A stretch of 64,000 nucleotides of DNA, taken from assembly GCF_030272615.1 (NCBI RefSeq), contig NC_081410.1, positions 122,727,640 to 122,791,639 on the forward strand, written 5' to 3'. Positions 24,525-35,049 of the stretch are shown here, one piece after another. This DNA is from Cryptomeria japonica. Its lineage: Eukaryota > Streptophyta > Pinopsida > Cupressales > Cupressaceae. Position 1 is the first letter of the stretch; each line of letters starts with the position of its first letter. Made by a program: the position numbers and the translations under genes. The notes below the pieces were generated by a model, which saw nothing but the letters and a program-made list of their open reading frames with translations, was not told where the DNA came from and searched no databases.

Positions 24525-24684
24525 TGCTAGGGCATAATAGTTGACATTTCTATGTCACCCTTAACCAATCGATCATAACCGATCTTAGACATCTTCAATG
24601 ATTTAAACCCTCCTGCATTTTACCCAAGGCCTTCAACCTTTAACCCTTAAGCCTCATGCCTTAGTCATTTCTTGGCTATGTTAT
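24525..24684 (+). repeat. Probable solo LTR (S1), left fragment
   Basis: Sequence between the R1 break and E4. Together with 31965-33954 it makes about 2.15 kb, inserted in R1. The exact left end is uncertain. Confidence 0.4.
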
Positions 24685-25995
24685 TGTGGAGGCAGAAAAA
24701 GCAAGACCAGGTGACTAGGACCTAATCCCACTTTTGCCAGCACATTTGGAATATGAAAGAGACTAGGGAGATAGCTCACTTTGGCTACTTCTTGTGAGAA
24801 AGAGAGAGCCAAGGATTATCTCTTAGGGTTTCTATTCCTCTTATTATATGTGATGAGAAAAATTAGGGTTTGAATGATCCACCAGACTAGGAGATGAACA
24901 ATGAAGCATATATGAACTGAAATTGAACAAACTTGCAGATTTGGAACTGAGATACTGAAAGTAGAGAAGGGGGAGGAATTTGGATGTGTACCTAATGCTG
25001 AAAACTGAGCCAAATTGACCAGGACCAGGGTGCCACACCACTATCCCTGAGAACCTGACAAGGAGCTGCAACTGAGAAAATGCAAACTAAAGATCCTAAG
25101 CCTATACCCTGCCAAAAATCACTGAAAAGTGGAGGGACCAGGGTGCCACGCCCCTATCCTAGGCAGGACTAGGGCACCACGCCCCTGCCCCAGACAGATT
25201 TGGGCAAATCTCAGACTTCTAAGAAGTGCTTGTGTCTTTTCCTGATCTAAAACTCCTTCCGGGTACATGTTTCTGCACCTGCAACCAACCCCTAAGGGAG
25301 GGGTACAAGCCAATCGTCAGTCGGTGATCTCCTTTTATTCTTCAATTTCTTCAAGGCTCCTAATTGATGATGAATGCTTGATGAAATGTTGTTGAAGACT
25401 CCACATAGGCTTCTCTTTCATTACATAGAAGGCTCCTTGTGCTCCAAAAACCTGCTCTTAGATTCTTAGATCCCCCCCCTTCAAATGAAGAAAGAGAACT
25501 CTTATGTATGAAACCCTAGATCTTAATTTCAACTTAATTTCATCTTTAGGCCGACCTAGGATTTTAATTTCTTACCAATATTTTGGGGTTAAGCATTATA
25601 ATATCATAGAATTATGCTCTCAAAATTTTGGAGAAAAATCACCAATTTTTTTGGGTCATTAGATATGATGATATTAGAGCGAATCCCAAAGTTATAGCTC
25701 ATTTCGAGATGTTTTGATATGCGAAATTGGTCCTTAAAGGTCAAAATAAGACATAATTAGCGTTTATGATTTAATTATTTATTGCAAGAATAAAATTAAA
25801 AGGGGCACACTTAGGGTAAAGGGCCCAATTTTATGATGTATGAAGTGATGAAATATGACTTCAGATTTAATTAAATTAATTAATTAAATTCTTAACGAGA
25901 AATTACAATGCAAGATGCAAACACACTAAGGCAGGTGCTAAATCAAGTGTGAAATTGTACCAACCTAGCAAGGGTGTACAATTTATGACACTACA
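24685..25995 (-). repeat. E4 LTR, left (3' LTR of the element)
   Basis: 1.31 kb. It contains a duplicated block of about 31 bases (about 25138-25195, CACGCCCCTATCC and CACGCCCCTGCCC) that is single in the right LTR. It lacks the hairpin insert found there at 31572-31598. Confidence 0.88.
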
Positions 25996-26012
25996 TTTAG
26001 CCCCCACTTTAG
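25996..26012 (-). promoter_or_regulatory. E4 polypurine tract
   Basis: On the minus strand GCTAAAGTGGGGGCTAAA abuts the TGTAGTG start of the LTR. This orients the element. Confidence 0.8.
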
Positions 26013-27190
26013 CGATCATATGAAACTATGTGCATATAGAAGCTAAAATAAAGAAAAGAAAACATTCATGAAAAAGGATATATCGAGAAGTTGTCGTACG
26101 AAGCCCCCAATGGTATCTACAGTACACAGTTAGGAATCACATCCTACAAAACCACATGTTAGATAAAATAAAAAAATCACCTAAACGCTTACTAAGGAAG
26201 GTGATGAAAATTCAAGGGTAGCTATATGCCCCCCTGTTTTGGCTTGATTTAGTGAGTTGAAACAGGGTATCATGTTTACCACATCAAATTGTGAAAGAAT
26301 ATTGATGAGAAATTCTCACAAGAAGATTTGATACAAGATAAAAAATTAATGGAGAATCATTTGGTAAGAAAGAAGACTAAACCTCAATTCCAACACAACA
26401 AAGAGTGTGAGGATTTGAGAGCTCTCTAACACAAGATGAAAGATTTAAATAGAAACAAATGCAAGAGATATAATCCAAAAATGCAACTCCATAAAAGAAA
26501 TTGGAAAAGAATGGAGGATTTAAATGACATCAAAGAGAGATTATTTATAGAAACACCCTTCTAAAGGAAGGCAAGAAATCCTCATCAAGGATATGCACGT
26601 GCACAAAATAGAAGGGTTTATTATAAAAGATACTACTCAATGAATAAAAGAAATTGATAAATGATAAAAGACTTCCAACACCAAGGAGGAGGTCCCAATT
26701 AAGGATATGTACTTAAGATCCCCATTAGGGATGCTTGTTCCAATTTGAGAGAAGGAATTCAAATATGAATACACCTCTACAATCAATAAGAAATCCTTAT
26801 AGAAGACACTACTTCGCAAAGGGGGAATTTTAATCTCAAGACAAAGAGATGTTTGAAACCACTCTTGCCCCCCCCATATATATGGAGATGAGATGAGATA
26901 TAAATAGACTATTATGTTGCTTCAAAAAAGTATGAATGCACGTGAAATTGTACCATCATGAATGACAATGAGCCCCCAGTAAGTGAGCTACCAATGTCAC
27001 ATAATGATGAGAAACATAATAGCCATTAATATTTTATAAAGACATGATAGATTGAATGAGGTATTTGAATATGGCATGTTAAATTCTCTACTATAAGTGA
27101 GATTAAAAACATGTATAAGATGATGAATGTTAAAAAGTCCTTAGAAAGAGAGAAGTTTATAGGAGAAGAATAGGCCACTGAGTCATACTT
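26013..27190 (-). other. E4 3' untranslated region
   Basis: AT-rich sequence between the last recognisable codons and the polypurine tract. No RT or integrase remnant was seen, so pol is absent rather than merely shifted in frame. Confidence 0.5.
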
Positions 27191-27640
27191 TTATTTCACA
27201 CAAGAAATCTTAGGAGAGGGATAAGTGTAACTCATTAGAGCCTTATTCCTAGAAGAAGGGATTTTATCATGAGTACAAGATAAAGTATCATAAGGGGGAT
27301 TAGAAATCTCTTGAGGAGATTTGTAAAGATATTTGATCATCACCAAGATTTCCTTATGAGGGGGATGAGTGTTGAATGAAGTAGAAGATAACTTAATTGA
27401 GGTGAGGTCATCAACACTACCAAATATAGAATTCATAATGAGAGATGGTCTTTTAGATGCTTTGGTGGGCTTAGAAGTATTATATCCAAGTCCAAATGAA
27501 GCTTCATGTGTGTTTTATTCTAAAGGAACTTTAATTCCTTGTTCATTTGCACTACAACCATTGCCATTATAGCCACTCTTAGCTTAAATCTGAAAACCAG
27601 GACCATAAAGGGATGCCAAATCAGAAAGAGATGGTTGCAC
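27191..27640 (-). pseudogene. E4 polyprotein C-terminus with G-patch
   Basis: Downstream of the protease the minus frame reads SLYGPGFQI, a stop, then AKSGYNGNGCSANEQGIK and, after another stop, THEASFGLGYN (about 27470-27615). This fits the glycine-rich G-patch, an RNA-binding module found after the protease in betaretroviruses and in some plant Ty3 elements. An open stretch (27191-27436) continues with FGSVDDLTSIKLSSTSFNTH, which I do not recognise. The two stops are TAA where other codons would be expected. The frame ends at 27191 with nothing RT-like behind it. Confidence 0.7.
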
Positions 27641-28411
27641 CTCATAGGTATCAGTGTTATATGAATTAGAGGAAGGATTTGAAGAATTATTTGAATTAGA
27701 AACAACCACAAAGTGGTTACTTAGTTGTTTAGACAAAAAGGGTTGCTCTTTAGGTTCCTCCTTAGATTTCTCCTTCTTAGTCTTAGATTCTTTCTGAGAT
27801 ACTCTATACTCTCCTACAAAAGTAGTATTAAAGTCTAGAGATCCCCAATCATCATCTGAGAGATCTCCTTCAGGAGAAACAATATCTTTAGGAGGAGATT
27901 CCAATTGAGTAGAAGAATCAAGAGTACTAGAAGGAACAATATCATTAAAGGAAGTAGATGTATTTGAAGAAGTAGAAGGATTGGGAGAAGAATGGGAAGT
28001 AGTTGAACAATAAGATCCAAATTTTAATGGTTCTTGAAGATTGGTATCAGCTAACAAGGTGTATGTTGTATTGTTGTAAATTAACTTGACTTGCTTATGC
28101 AAAGTTGAGGGGACAACTTGCATTCTATGAATCCACAGTCTCCCTAATAGAAGGTTATATGTCAAATTACTAGGCATGACATGAATAGGTGTAGATAAAG
28201 TAACAAGACCTACCTTAACAGGCAAGGTTATGACACTTAAGCATTTTTTAGCAACATTATCAAAGCCTCGAATAGTAAGAGAAGAAGTTTTGATGAGAGA
28301 ACGATCCACATTAATCTTATCCAATAAGTCTACACCACAAACATTAAGGCCAGACCCATTGTCCACAAGGGTTCGTCTTATAGAACTATCCTTAATAATA
28401 AACACAATCAT
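27584..28411 (-). pseudogene. E4 aspartic protease domain (Ty3, Tat-like)
   Basis: Open for 275 codons. RRTLVDNGSGLNVCGVDLLD carries the active site as D-N-G (codons about 28356-28367) in place of the usual D-S-G or D-T-G. YNLLLGRLWIHRMQVVPSTL, followed by HKQVKLIYN, matches the conserved segment of plant Tat/Ogre-type proteases (about 28065-28165). A serine/threonine/proline-rich linker (SSPNPSTSSNTSTSFND) follows, then an acidic and lysine-rich stretch leading to the G-patch. It overlaps the end of the upstream frame by a few bases with a one-base shift near 28440, which I read as a mutation. A ribosomal frameshift cannot be excluded. Confidence 0.85.
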
Positions 28412-28977
28412 AAGAGAACCATATTGATGTTGGATTTCATGAGAAGGTAACTCATTTGTGTGAATACAATTTTAGATTTGGGTTTGTTTGTAGGATAAAT
28501 CAAAGAAGTCATGTTATTAGGTGTCACTATAGGTGAGACATCCAAGTTTTTGAAAGCATCTTGTAACATCCCATGATAAGAAGGTGAAGTTTGAACCAAA
28601 TCCCAAATAGAAATCTTGGCAGGAGTAGCTTTAAGTTGTTCAATGAGATCATACTCAATAATAGTTTTTGATATATGAGATGCTTGTGGAAGAGTAGGTT
28701 GAGAGGGAGGAAGTGAAGTTGGGATAAGCAGAGGACGACTAGGTTGCCTATTGTTTCTTGTGTTGTAGGTATGAGAAACCAAATGATAACTCTCATAAGG
28801 GCTCTTAGTAGGATAAACTCCTTGCACAATAATAACAAGTTTCTTAGGAGTGCAAAAATAATCATTCGCATAACCACCTTGAACCACTAAGATAGGCTTA
28901 CATTGAGGAATTTGAGAAGGACAAGAACCTTGAACTATGAAGAGGGGTTTATTAGGTGTTTCATTCAAATGTATCAA
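28408..28977 (-). pseudogene. E4 region between gag and protease
   Basis: 190 open codons. The end, IIEYDLIEQLKATPAKISIW followed by DLVQTSP, corresponds to YDLVEQLGKTIALISILELL in element E3 (about 45970-46035), which also lies just before the protease. This segment is a known conserved linker in plant Tat-type polyproteins. The N-terminal half repeats KPLFIVQG, KPILVVQG and KLVIIVQG, a short internal repeat ending in VQG. Confidence 0.8.
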
Positions 28978-28989
28978 ATTGATTGAAGA

Positions 28990-30296
28990 TGGTTAAGAAA
29001 TATCAAAGGCATCCTTATGAATTTTAGAAGAAGAATGGACAAGTTTGTTGGAAGAATTTTTGATAGTCTCTTCTTGCACTAAAATGTTATCATGGATAAG
29101 ATCAATTTTAGAAGATAGACTAGAAGTAGACATTGATTTTTTAGAATGAAAAGTATTAGTAGGAAAGGTCATATCATCCTCTATCATCAAAGGATATACA
29201 TGGGGAATAGACTCTCTAGGAGAAGGATCAACATTACTCTTTAAAAATTCACCTTTGAGAGGGAGACCTTTGAAAGAGATGTCAACAATCTTATCTTGAA
29301 CTAGGGTATCCTTATAAGTAGAACCAATTTTAGGAAAGGGAGATGCTTTATTTTTAGAGGGAGAATGTTTGAGATTCATGGAAGGTGAGATGATATCAAG
29401 GATATTACTCTCATAGGGTAGAAAATAATCAACACCTTCTTCTAATGGTTCATCCCAAATAGTGAGGTCATTGAATAAAGTATTAGAAATATCTTGCACA
29501 AAGATGTCCTTATTGTTATTGCCAATTTTGGGAGAAGGGATAGCATTGTTCGTTAATTCTTCATCCTTAGGAGGGAGAGCATCACTACATGCATTTGAAT
29601 CATCCTCTTGCCTCAAAATGGGTTCAATAGGATCTTTAGGGGAGAGAGAATTAAAGAAATTGATTATGATATCATCTTATTTTTTTAAGGAATATTTAGG
29701 GGTAAGACAAACTTTAGGAGAAGAGAAAGCATTTCTCATTAATGTGTCATCTCTAATGGGAATTTTGTTGAAGTCAAAATAGGAGATGCCATCACTAGGA
29801 AAAGTAGGGAAAATACCATCTTCTTGCACAAAATGATCCTCATGAGGGGAGTGTGCTTTAGGAGGAAATGAACATCTTTCTCCAAAGAATCATGCTTAGG
29901 AAGGAGATATTTGAAAGAAATTCTCATAAACTCTTGTTACACTAACATGCCCCCATTGGTAAGACCAAATGTAGGAGAAGATGAGTCAATGTCCATAAAT
30001 ACCTTTTCACTTAGAGAGGCATCATGTAAAGAAAGTAAAGTAACACTAAGAAAGGTGTTTATGATATCATCCTCTTTTTCTAAGACAACAAGATGGGAAG
30101 GGCACATTTTAGGAGAATTGTCAAGATCACCCTTCAAATCTTCATCCTTAGAGAATGAGAGAGTTTTGAAGGGATTGGTTACAACTATTTTAGGCACTAA
30201 AATGTTGTCATAGATAGAAGGAGGTTCTTTAAGAGATGGAAAAATTGAAACAAGGGAAGCTAACCCATTATCATATTTATGAAATGAATGCATCAT
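28990..30296 (-). pseudogene. E4 N-terminal repeat-rich protein
   Basis: Begins MMHSFHKYDNGLASLVSIFP at 30296. The protein is built of degenerate repeats of roughly 40 to 65 residues with the pattern SP-K-I/F-G, then K-D-x-x-V-Q-D/E, then I-S-F-K-x-L-x-L-K. Clear units: SPKIGNNNKDIFVQD, PKIGSTYKDTLVQD with DISFKGLPLKGEF, SSKIDLIHDNILVQE, and near 29920 MRISFKYLLPKHDSLEKDV. On the plus strand this appears as recurrent TTAGGAGAAG-like words at about 29214, 29329, 29527, 29714, 29969 and 30109. It takes the place of gag, but I see neither a gag fold signature nor a zinc knuckle. Stops and frameshifts lie near 29620, 29740 and 29930. Function unknown. Confidence 0.65.
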
Positions 30297-30635
30297 GACA
30301 AAAAAATTCCTCTTTCAAATGATAACACATACAAAATAGAAGGAAATGTTCAATTTTAACCAATGCAGGGACTCTAAATGTTGATTTATAAAATTAAATT
30401 TATGAGTGAAATGTGTTCCTATATCAGATCTGAAATTAATGATCCAAATCAAGCTATTCACAAGTTCAATTTTGAATTGGAAAAAATTAGGGTTTTAGCA
30501 AAATTAACCACTAAATTTTTTAAATTTGCAAGAGATTGAAAATTGTAAATCTGAATTTGAAATAGAGAGAACACTCAGATATGAGAACATAAATCAGAAT
30601 TAAATAAGTTTGGATTCATGTTAGGTTCACCAAAA
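30297..30635 (-). other. E4 leader with candidate primer-binding site
   Basis: On the minus strand the first bases inside the LTR read TTTTGGTGAACCTAACATG. The TGG start suits a tRNA primer site, but I cannot name the tRNA. The rest is AT-rich leader up to the ATG at 30296. Confidence 0.5.
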
Positions 30636-31964
30636 TGTGGAGACGGAAAAAGCGAGATCGGGTGACTAGGACCTAATCCCACTTTTGCCAACACATTGGG
30701 AATACAAAAGAGCCTAGGGAGATAGATCAATTTGCATACTTCTTGTGAGAAAGAGAGAGCCAAGGATTATCTCTTAGGGTTTCTATTCCTCTTGTTGTAT
30801 GTGATGAGAAAAATTAGGTTTGAATGATCCACTAGACTAGGAGAAGAACAATGAAGCATATATGAACTGAAATTGAACAAACTTGTAGATCTGGAACTGA
30901 GATACTAAAAGAAGAGAAAGGGAGGAATTTGGATGTGTATATGATGCTAAAAACTGAGCCAAACTGACTAGGACCAGGGTGCCATGCCACTGTACCTAAG
31001 AACCTAACAGAGAGTTGCAATTGAGAAATTGCAAACTGAAGATCCTAAGCCTATACCCTGCCAAAAATCACTGAAAAGTGGAGGGACCATGGCACTACGC
31101 CCCTGTCCTAGACAAATTTGGGAAAATATGAGACTTATGGGCAGTGCTTGTGTCTTTTCCTGATCTGAAACTCCTTCTGGGTACCTATTTCCGCACTTGC
31201 AACCAACCCCTAAGGGAGGGGTACAAGCCAATCATCAGTCGGTGATCTCCTATTATTCTTCAATATCTTCAAGGATCCTAATTTATTGTGAATGCTTGAT
31301 GAAATTTTTTTGAATGTTGTTGAAGACTCCACATAGGCTTCTCTTTCACCACATAGAAGGCTCCTTGTGCTCCAAAAACCTGCTCTTAGATTCTTAGATC
31401 CCCCCCTTCAAATCAAGAAAGAGAACTCTTATGTATGAAACCCTAGATCTTAATTTTGACTTAATTTCATCTTTAGGCTGACCTAGGATTTTAATTTCCC
31501 ACCAATCTTTTGGGGTTAAGCATTATAATATCATAGAATTATGCTCCTGAAATTTCAGGAAAAAAGTCGAGGACCATGTGTACTTTGCACATGGTCCAAT
31601 CAACTTTTCACCAAATTTTTAGGGTTGTTAGATATGATGATGTTAGAAAGAATCCCAAAGTTATAGCTGATTTGTAGATGTTTTGATATGCGAAATCAGG
31701 CCTTAAGGGTCAAAATAAGACATAATTAGGGTTTATGATTTAATGATTTATTGGAGGAATACAATAAAAAGGGGCACACTTAGGGTAAAGGGCCCAATTT
31801 TATGATGTATGAAGTGATGAAATATGAATTTAGATTAAATTAAATTAATTAATTAAATGCTTAAAGGGAAATTACAATGCAAGATGCAAACACACTAAGT
31901 CGGGTGCTAAACCAAGGGTGAAATTGTACCACCCTAGCAATGGTGTACAATTTACGACACTACT
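30636..31964 (-). repeat. E4 LTR, right (5' LTR of the element)
   Basis: 1.33 kb, aligned with 24685-25995. It carries an extra block of about 40 bases with a perfect 10-bp hairpin (31572-31598). Confidence 0.88.
31572..31598. repeat. Small perfect hairpin in the E4 right LTR
   Basis: GGACCATGTG (31572-31581) and CACATGGTCC (31589-31598) form a 10-bp stem with a 7-base loop. It is absent from the other LTR. Confidence 0.8.
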
Positions 31965-33954
31965 ATTTTTGATTGACTTATTATCGCCAATCATAACACT
32001 TAAGGACACAACTTCAAGGGGCATTTTAATGTCTAAGCAACTAGTCCCATCCTATCTGGACGCTGGTTTCACCTTGATGCCTTAGCTCTTCCCTCACCCT
32101 GCTTCGCCATGGGCATGATGACATCAACCAAGTTTGACCGAGGGATTGAGGGGCAACCAAATTGCTTGAGTTTCATCTTACCCCTCATCTCCTCATGGTT
32201 TTATTTTCATATTGATGTGTTATCACAGGTCAAATCACTTGTCATCAACTAGAGGGTCCCCAAAGCATTCTTCCACCATCCCCAAGATTCCCGCTACCGA
32301 TTGCTGAGTAAAGGTTGTAGGGGGAAATGCACTCCATAGATCCAGAAGTGGAAAATAAAGTTTAAATATTTACCTGCAGTGTTGTAGATAAATGAAATGA
32401 GAGCATGTAAAGTGGAAAGTGTCACTCCACAGTTTTGCAAGTGATAAAAAAATGAAGAGATATGACTTGCAGAGCTATGGAGAAAGGGCATGTGACGGTG
32501 TGTATTCTACAACTCTTCAAGTAAGAATTGCACCTGGAAAAGTGACTTCTGGAGGTGTGGGGCCAATGATTGGCGAGGCTGATAGGAACTCAATGTGGGG
32601 CCATTTCATTGGCCCAATAACTTTCAAATGCTAATGTGGCTAACAAGAAAGCATGCAAAGTAAGATAAAGTTACTCTGCAGGTTCACAAGTAGAAACAAA
32701 TGAAGAAAAATGTATCTATAGAGATACAGAGGAGACTTAAGGCAAATGGTGCAACCCTCATCTGATCTCGATTGTCTATTTCACAAGCAAATATAGATCA
32801 ATAACAATGTTTTAATCACCTATTATGAGGATTTTCAAGATGCATCTCAGCCATTCATTTGTGCATGAGGGCCAAATCTAGTGAGCCACATTTAAACTGA
32901 TGCAAAAAATTTGAATCCAAATAGGTGCCCGACGGTAGTTGTTGACTTGATGGGACCGTAATTCATTTTTTACTTCGTTGGTGGGCTAAATCTGATCCGA
33001 TTTTGCCCCAACCACTTCTAGTTGATGCAGGATGATTTCCATTACTCCATCCAAATTCTACAGACATTTCTTGAGGTTTCCCATACCCATTTATTACTTG
33101 TGAAAGACCTCTTGTCCTAACATAGCACAATTAGAGACCATCCCAATGACAGAACCACCTAGATTTTAATGCATTCTACCCTCATCAAATGCAAAAATAC
33201 CTCTTTTCATCTTTTTCTGATGGAGTGGATCTTCCCCAACACACAAACAATAAAATATGTCATCCAATCCATGTTTTTTGTTCTTGTTGTAACCTAACCC
33301 TAGTTGGTTAAAGTTTATGAGTTATGCTTGCACTATAAAGGCAATTTTGTAATGTATTTTCAAGGGTCTTCTCCCTTTTATTATATAGAAATTTATGTTT
33401 TCTATATTTGTAATTTTTCCTTGCCTTGCATTAATAAAGTTATCTTCTTTCTATCTCTTTCTAGTTCAAATATTTTGTGTAAAACATATTACCTTTATAT
33501 TTGAATGCATTTTTTCTTTGTTTCCAGATTATATGTTGTGTTAAACTCCTTAGTACATCTTGTTTGTGAATTCTCTTATCTCCTTGAAATGTCTCATTAA
33601 GGTCTAACCTTCATATGTTCTTAAGGAAATTGTGTATGTCTTTGGGTAGCTTTCTTTGATGTTTTGTGCAATCATAGGCAGGGAAAGACCAATTTCAATC
33701 TTGGTGCATCACCTCTTTTACTTTTTTGCTTCACTCCTTCCCTTTTCTCTACAAGTTAGTAGAATAGGTTTTAGGAATAGACTTTACAAGTGTTGGGTTG
33801 GTTCAAAATCGTACCTTGATTGGAAAGGAAGCCAACCTCCTCCGGAGAATTCAACATCACTTGTGAAAGGTCCCACACTTGGAGGTTGTTTCCATGTTTC
33901 ACAAGGTTGTTTGAGTTGATATCTCAAGCAAGGGTGAAAATTTTTGTGACAACA
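31965..33954 (+). repeat. Probable solo LTR (S1), right fragment
   Basis: Sequence between E4 and the resumption of R1. On the plus strand it has an LTR-like promoter and processing layout: ACTATAAAGG at about 33337, and AATAAAG at about 33432 followed by a T-rich region. It contains no coding domain. With 24525-24684 it would form one LTR of about 2.15 kb inserted in R1. I could not confirm a target duplication. Confidence 0.4.
33337..33440 (+). promoter_or_regulatory. Putative LTR TATA box and polyadenylation signal
   Basis: ACTATAAAGG is followed about 90 bases later by TTAATAAAG. The spacing is like the R region of an LTR. No transcript evidence is available here. Confidence 0.35.
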
Positions 33955-35049
33955 ATAAATTCATGAGATATTATCCTGAGACCATCTTTAACACTTTCTT
34001 ACATCCCCTTCTTGCACCTCACTTTGCTGACCCTCAATGCAAATGTGAAATGACTTAATGAGGGCATTAATCAAAGCCCTCACTTCACAAGATGATTCTC
34101 CTTTATGGAAAGCTCACTATTTATATTTGCATGTTATTGTGTTGTGGAAGAGTCTTTTCTCACATGGTCTATCAAAAATCTATGTATTTCATGTAATTTC
34201 CTTTGTGCTTCTGTGTTTGGACATTTTAACATCACCACTAACTGTGTTTTTTCTAAGTTTTGTCATAGTCAACATACTATGATGGTATCCTTATATTGTC
34301 AAGACATTGTTGTATTATATTTAACTCCATGTTAGAAACCCCTTCACTTAGCAATGATTAAATTATCAACAAAATATGGCATAATTAAGGCATACCTAGA
34401 AGAGAATGGGGAAAGAAGCATGGATTCAAAAATGCAGGTAAAAATGGATACAAATAGCTATTGATTTCATACTACATTTTCATCTTTAAACTTGCAATGC
34501 CCTGTAATGTGCCTTTTTTCTCTTCAACACATAATGATATCAAGGGAGCAAGCATCAATCTCTTCAATGTGAAATGATGTCAAGGGAAAAAGCATCAATC
34601 TCTTCAACGTGGGTGGGTATAGAAATAGTTAGATGTTGCCTTCTCTTGCACCCTAAATGGATGACTCTTTCAATCTGTACAACAAAACCTTCTTCAACAT
34701 TCTCTAAATCTATGTTTGATGGTTGCAACATGCCTATTCTTCTCCCAAAAGCTATAATGTGCCATATTTAGGTAGGAAAGTGTGTTTCTTGTTGCCACAA
34801 AATGAAGTTGCTTGAATGCTAAACAAGTTGGAAACTTAAATTTCTTTAGTCTCATAGCGTAGAAAATAGTCAAAGCTAAATTTTTTATCTTTTATTTTCT
34901 TCTTCCCGAAAGGCGTGGAATCTTCACAAACATTGAAATCTCATTTGGTTATTTGGTGCCTATAATGATTTTGAGAAAAAAAAGTAACCTTGAACAATTG
35001 AAATGAGTGGAATGACTTTTTGGGCTAAAAATCCTCAAAAATGTTAACA
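33955..35049. repeat. R1 copy B, right part
   Basis: Aligns with about 970-2107, including the internal tandem repeat (about 34519-34620) and the ATGTTAACA-like end. Confidence 0.75.

Larger units (their letters stand above)
24685..31964 (-). mobile_element. Tat-like Ty3/gypsy element E4, non-autonomous
   Basis: Two direct repeats (24685-25995 and 30636-31964) start TGTGGAG and end CACTACA or CACTACT. Next to the left one, inside, the minus strand reads GTGGGGGCTAAA, a polypurine tract. Next to the right one the minus strand reads TTTTGGTGAACC, a primer-site-like string. Both say the element is read on the minus strand, as are its ORFs. The 4.6-kb interior encodes an N-terminal repeat-rich protein, a Ty3-type aspartic protease and a G-patch. 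I found no RT, RNase H or integrase, so it would need a helper. No matching target duplication was found at the ends I give. Confidence 0.88.

Noticed and set aside
24680-31969. Target-site duplication for E4
   Set aside because: Flanking bases GTTAT and ATTTT do not match; I cannot claim one.
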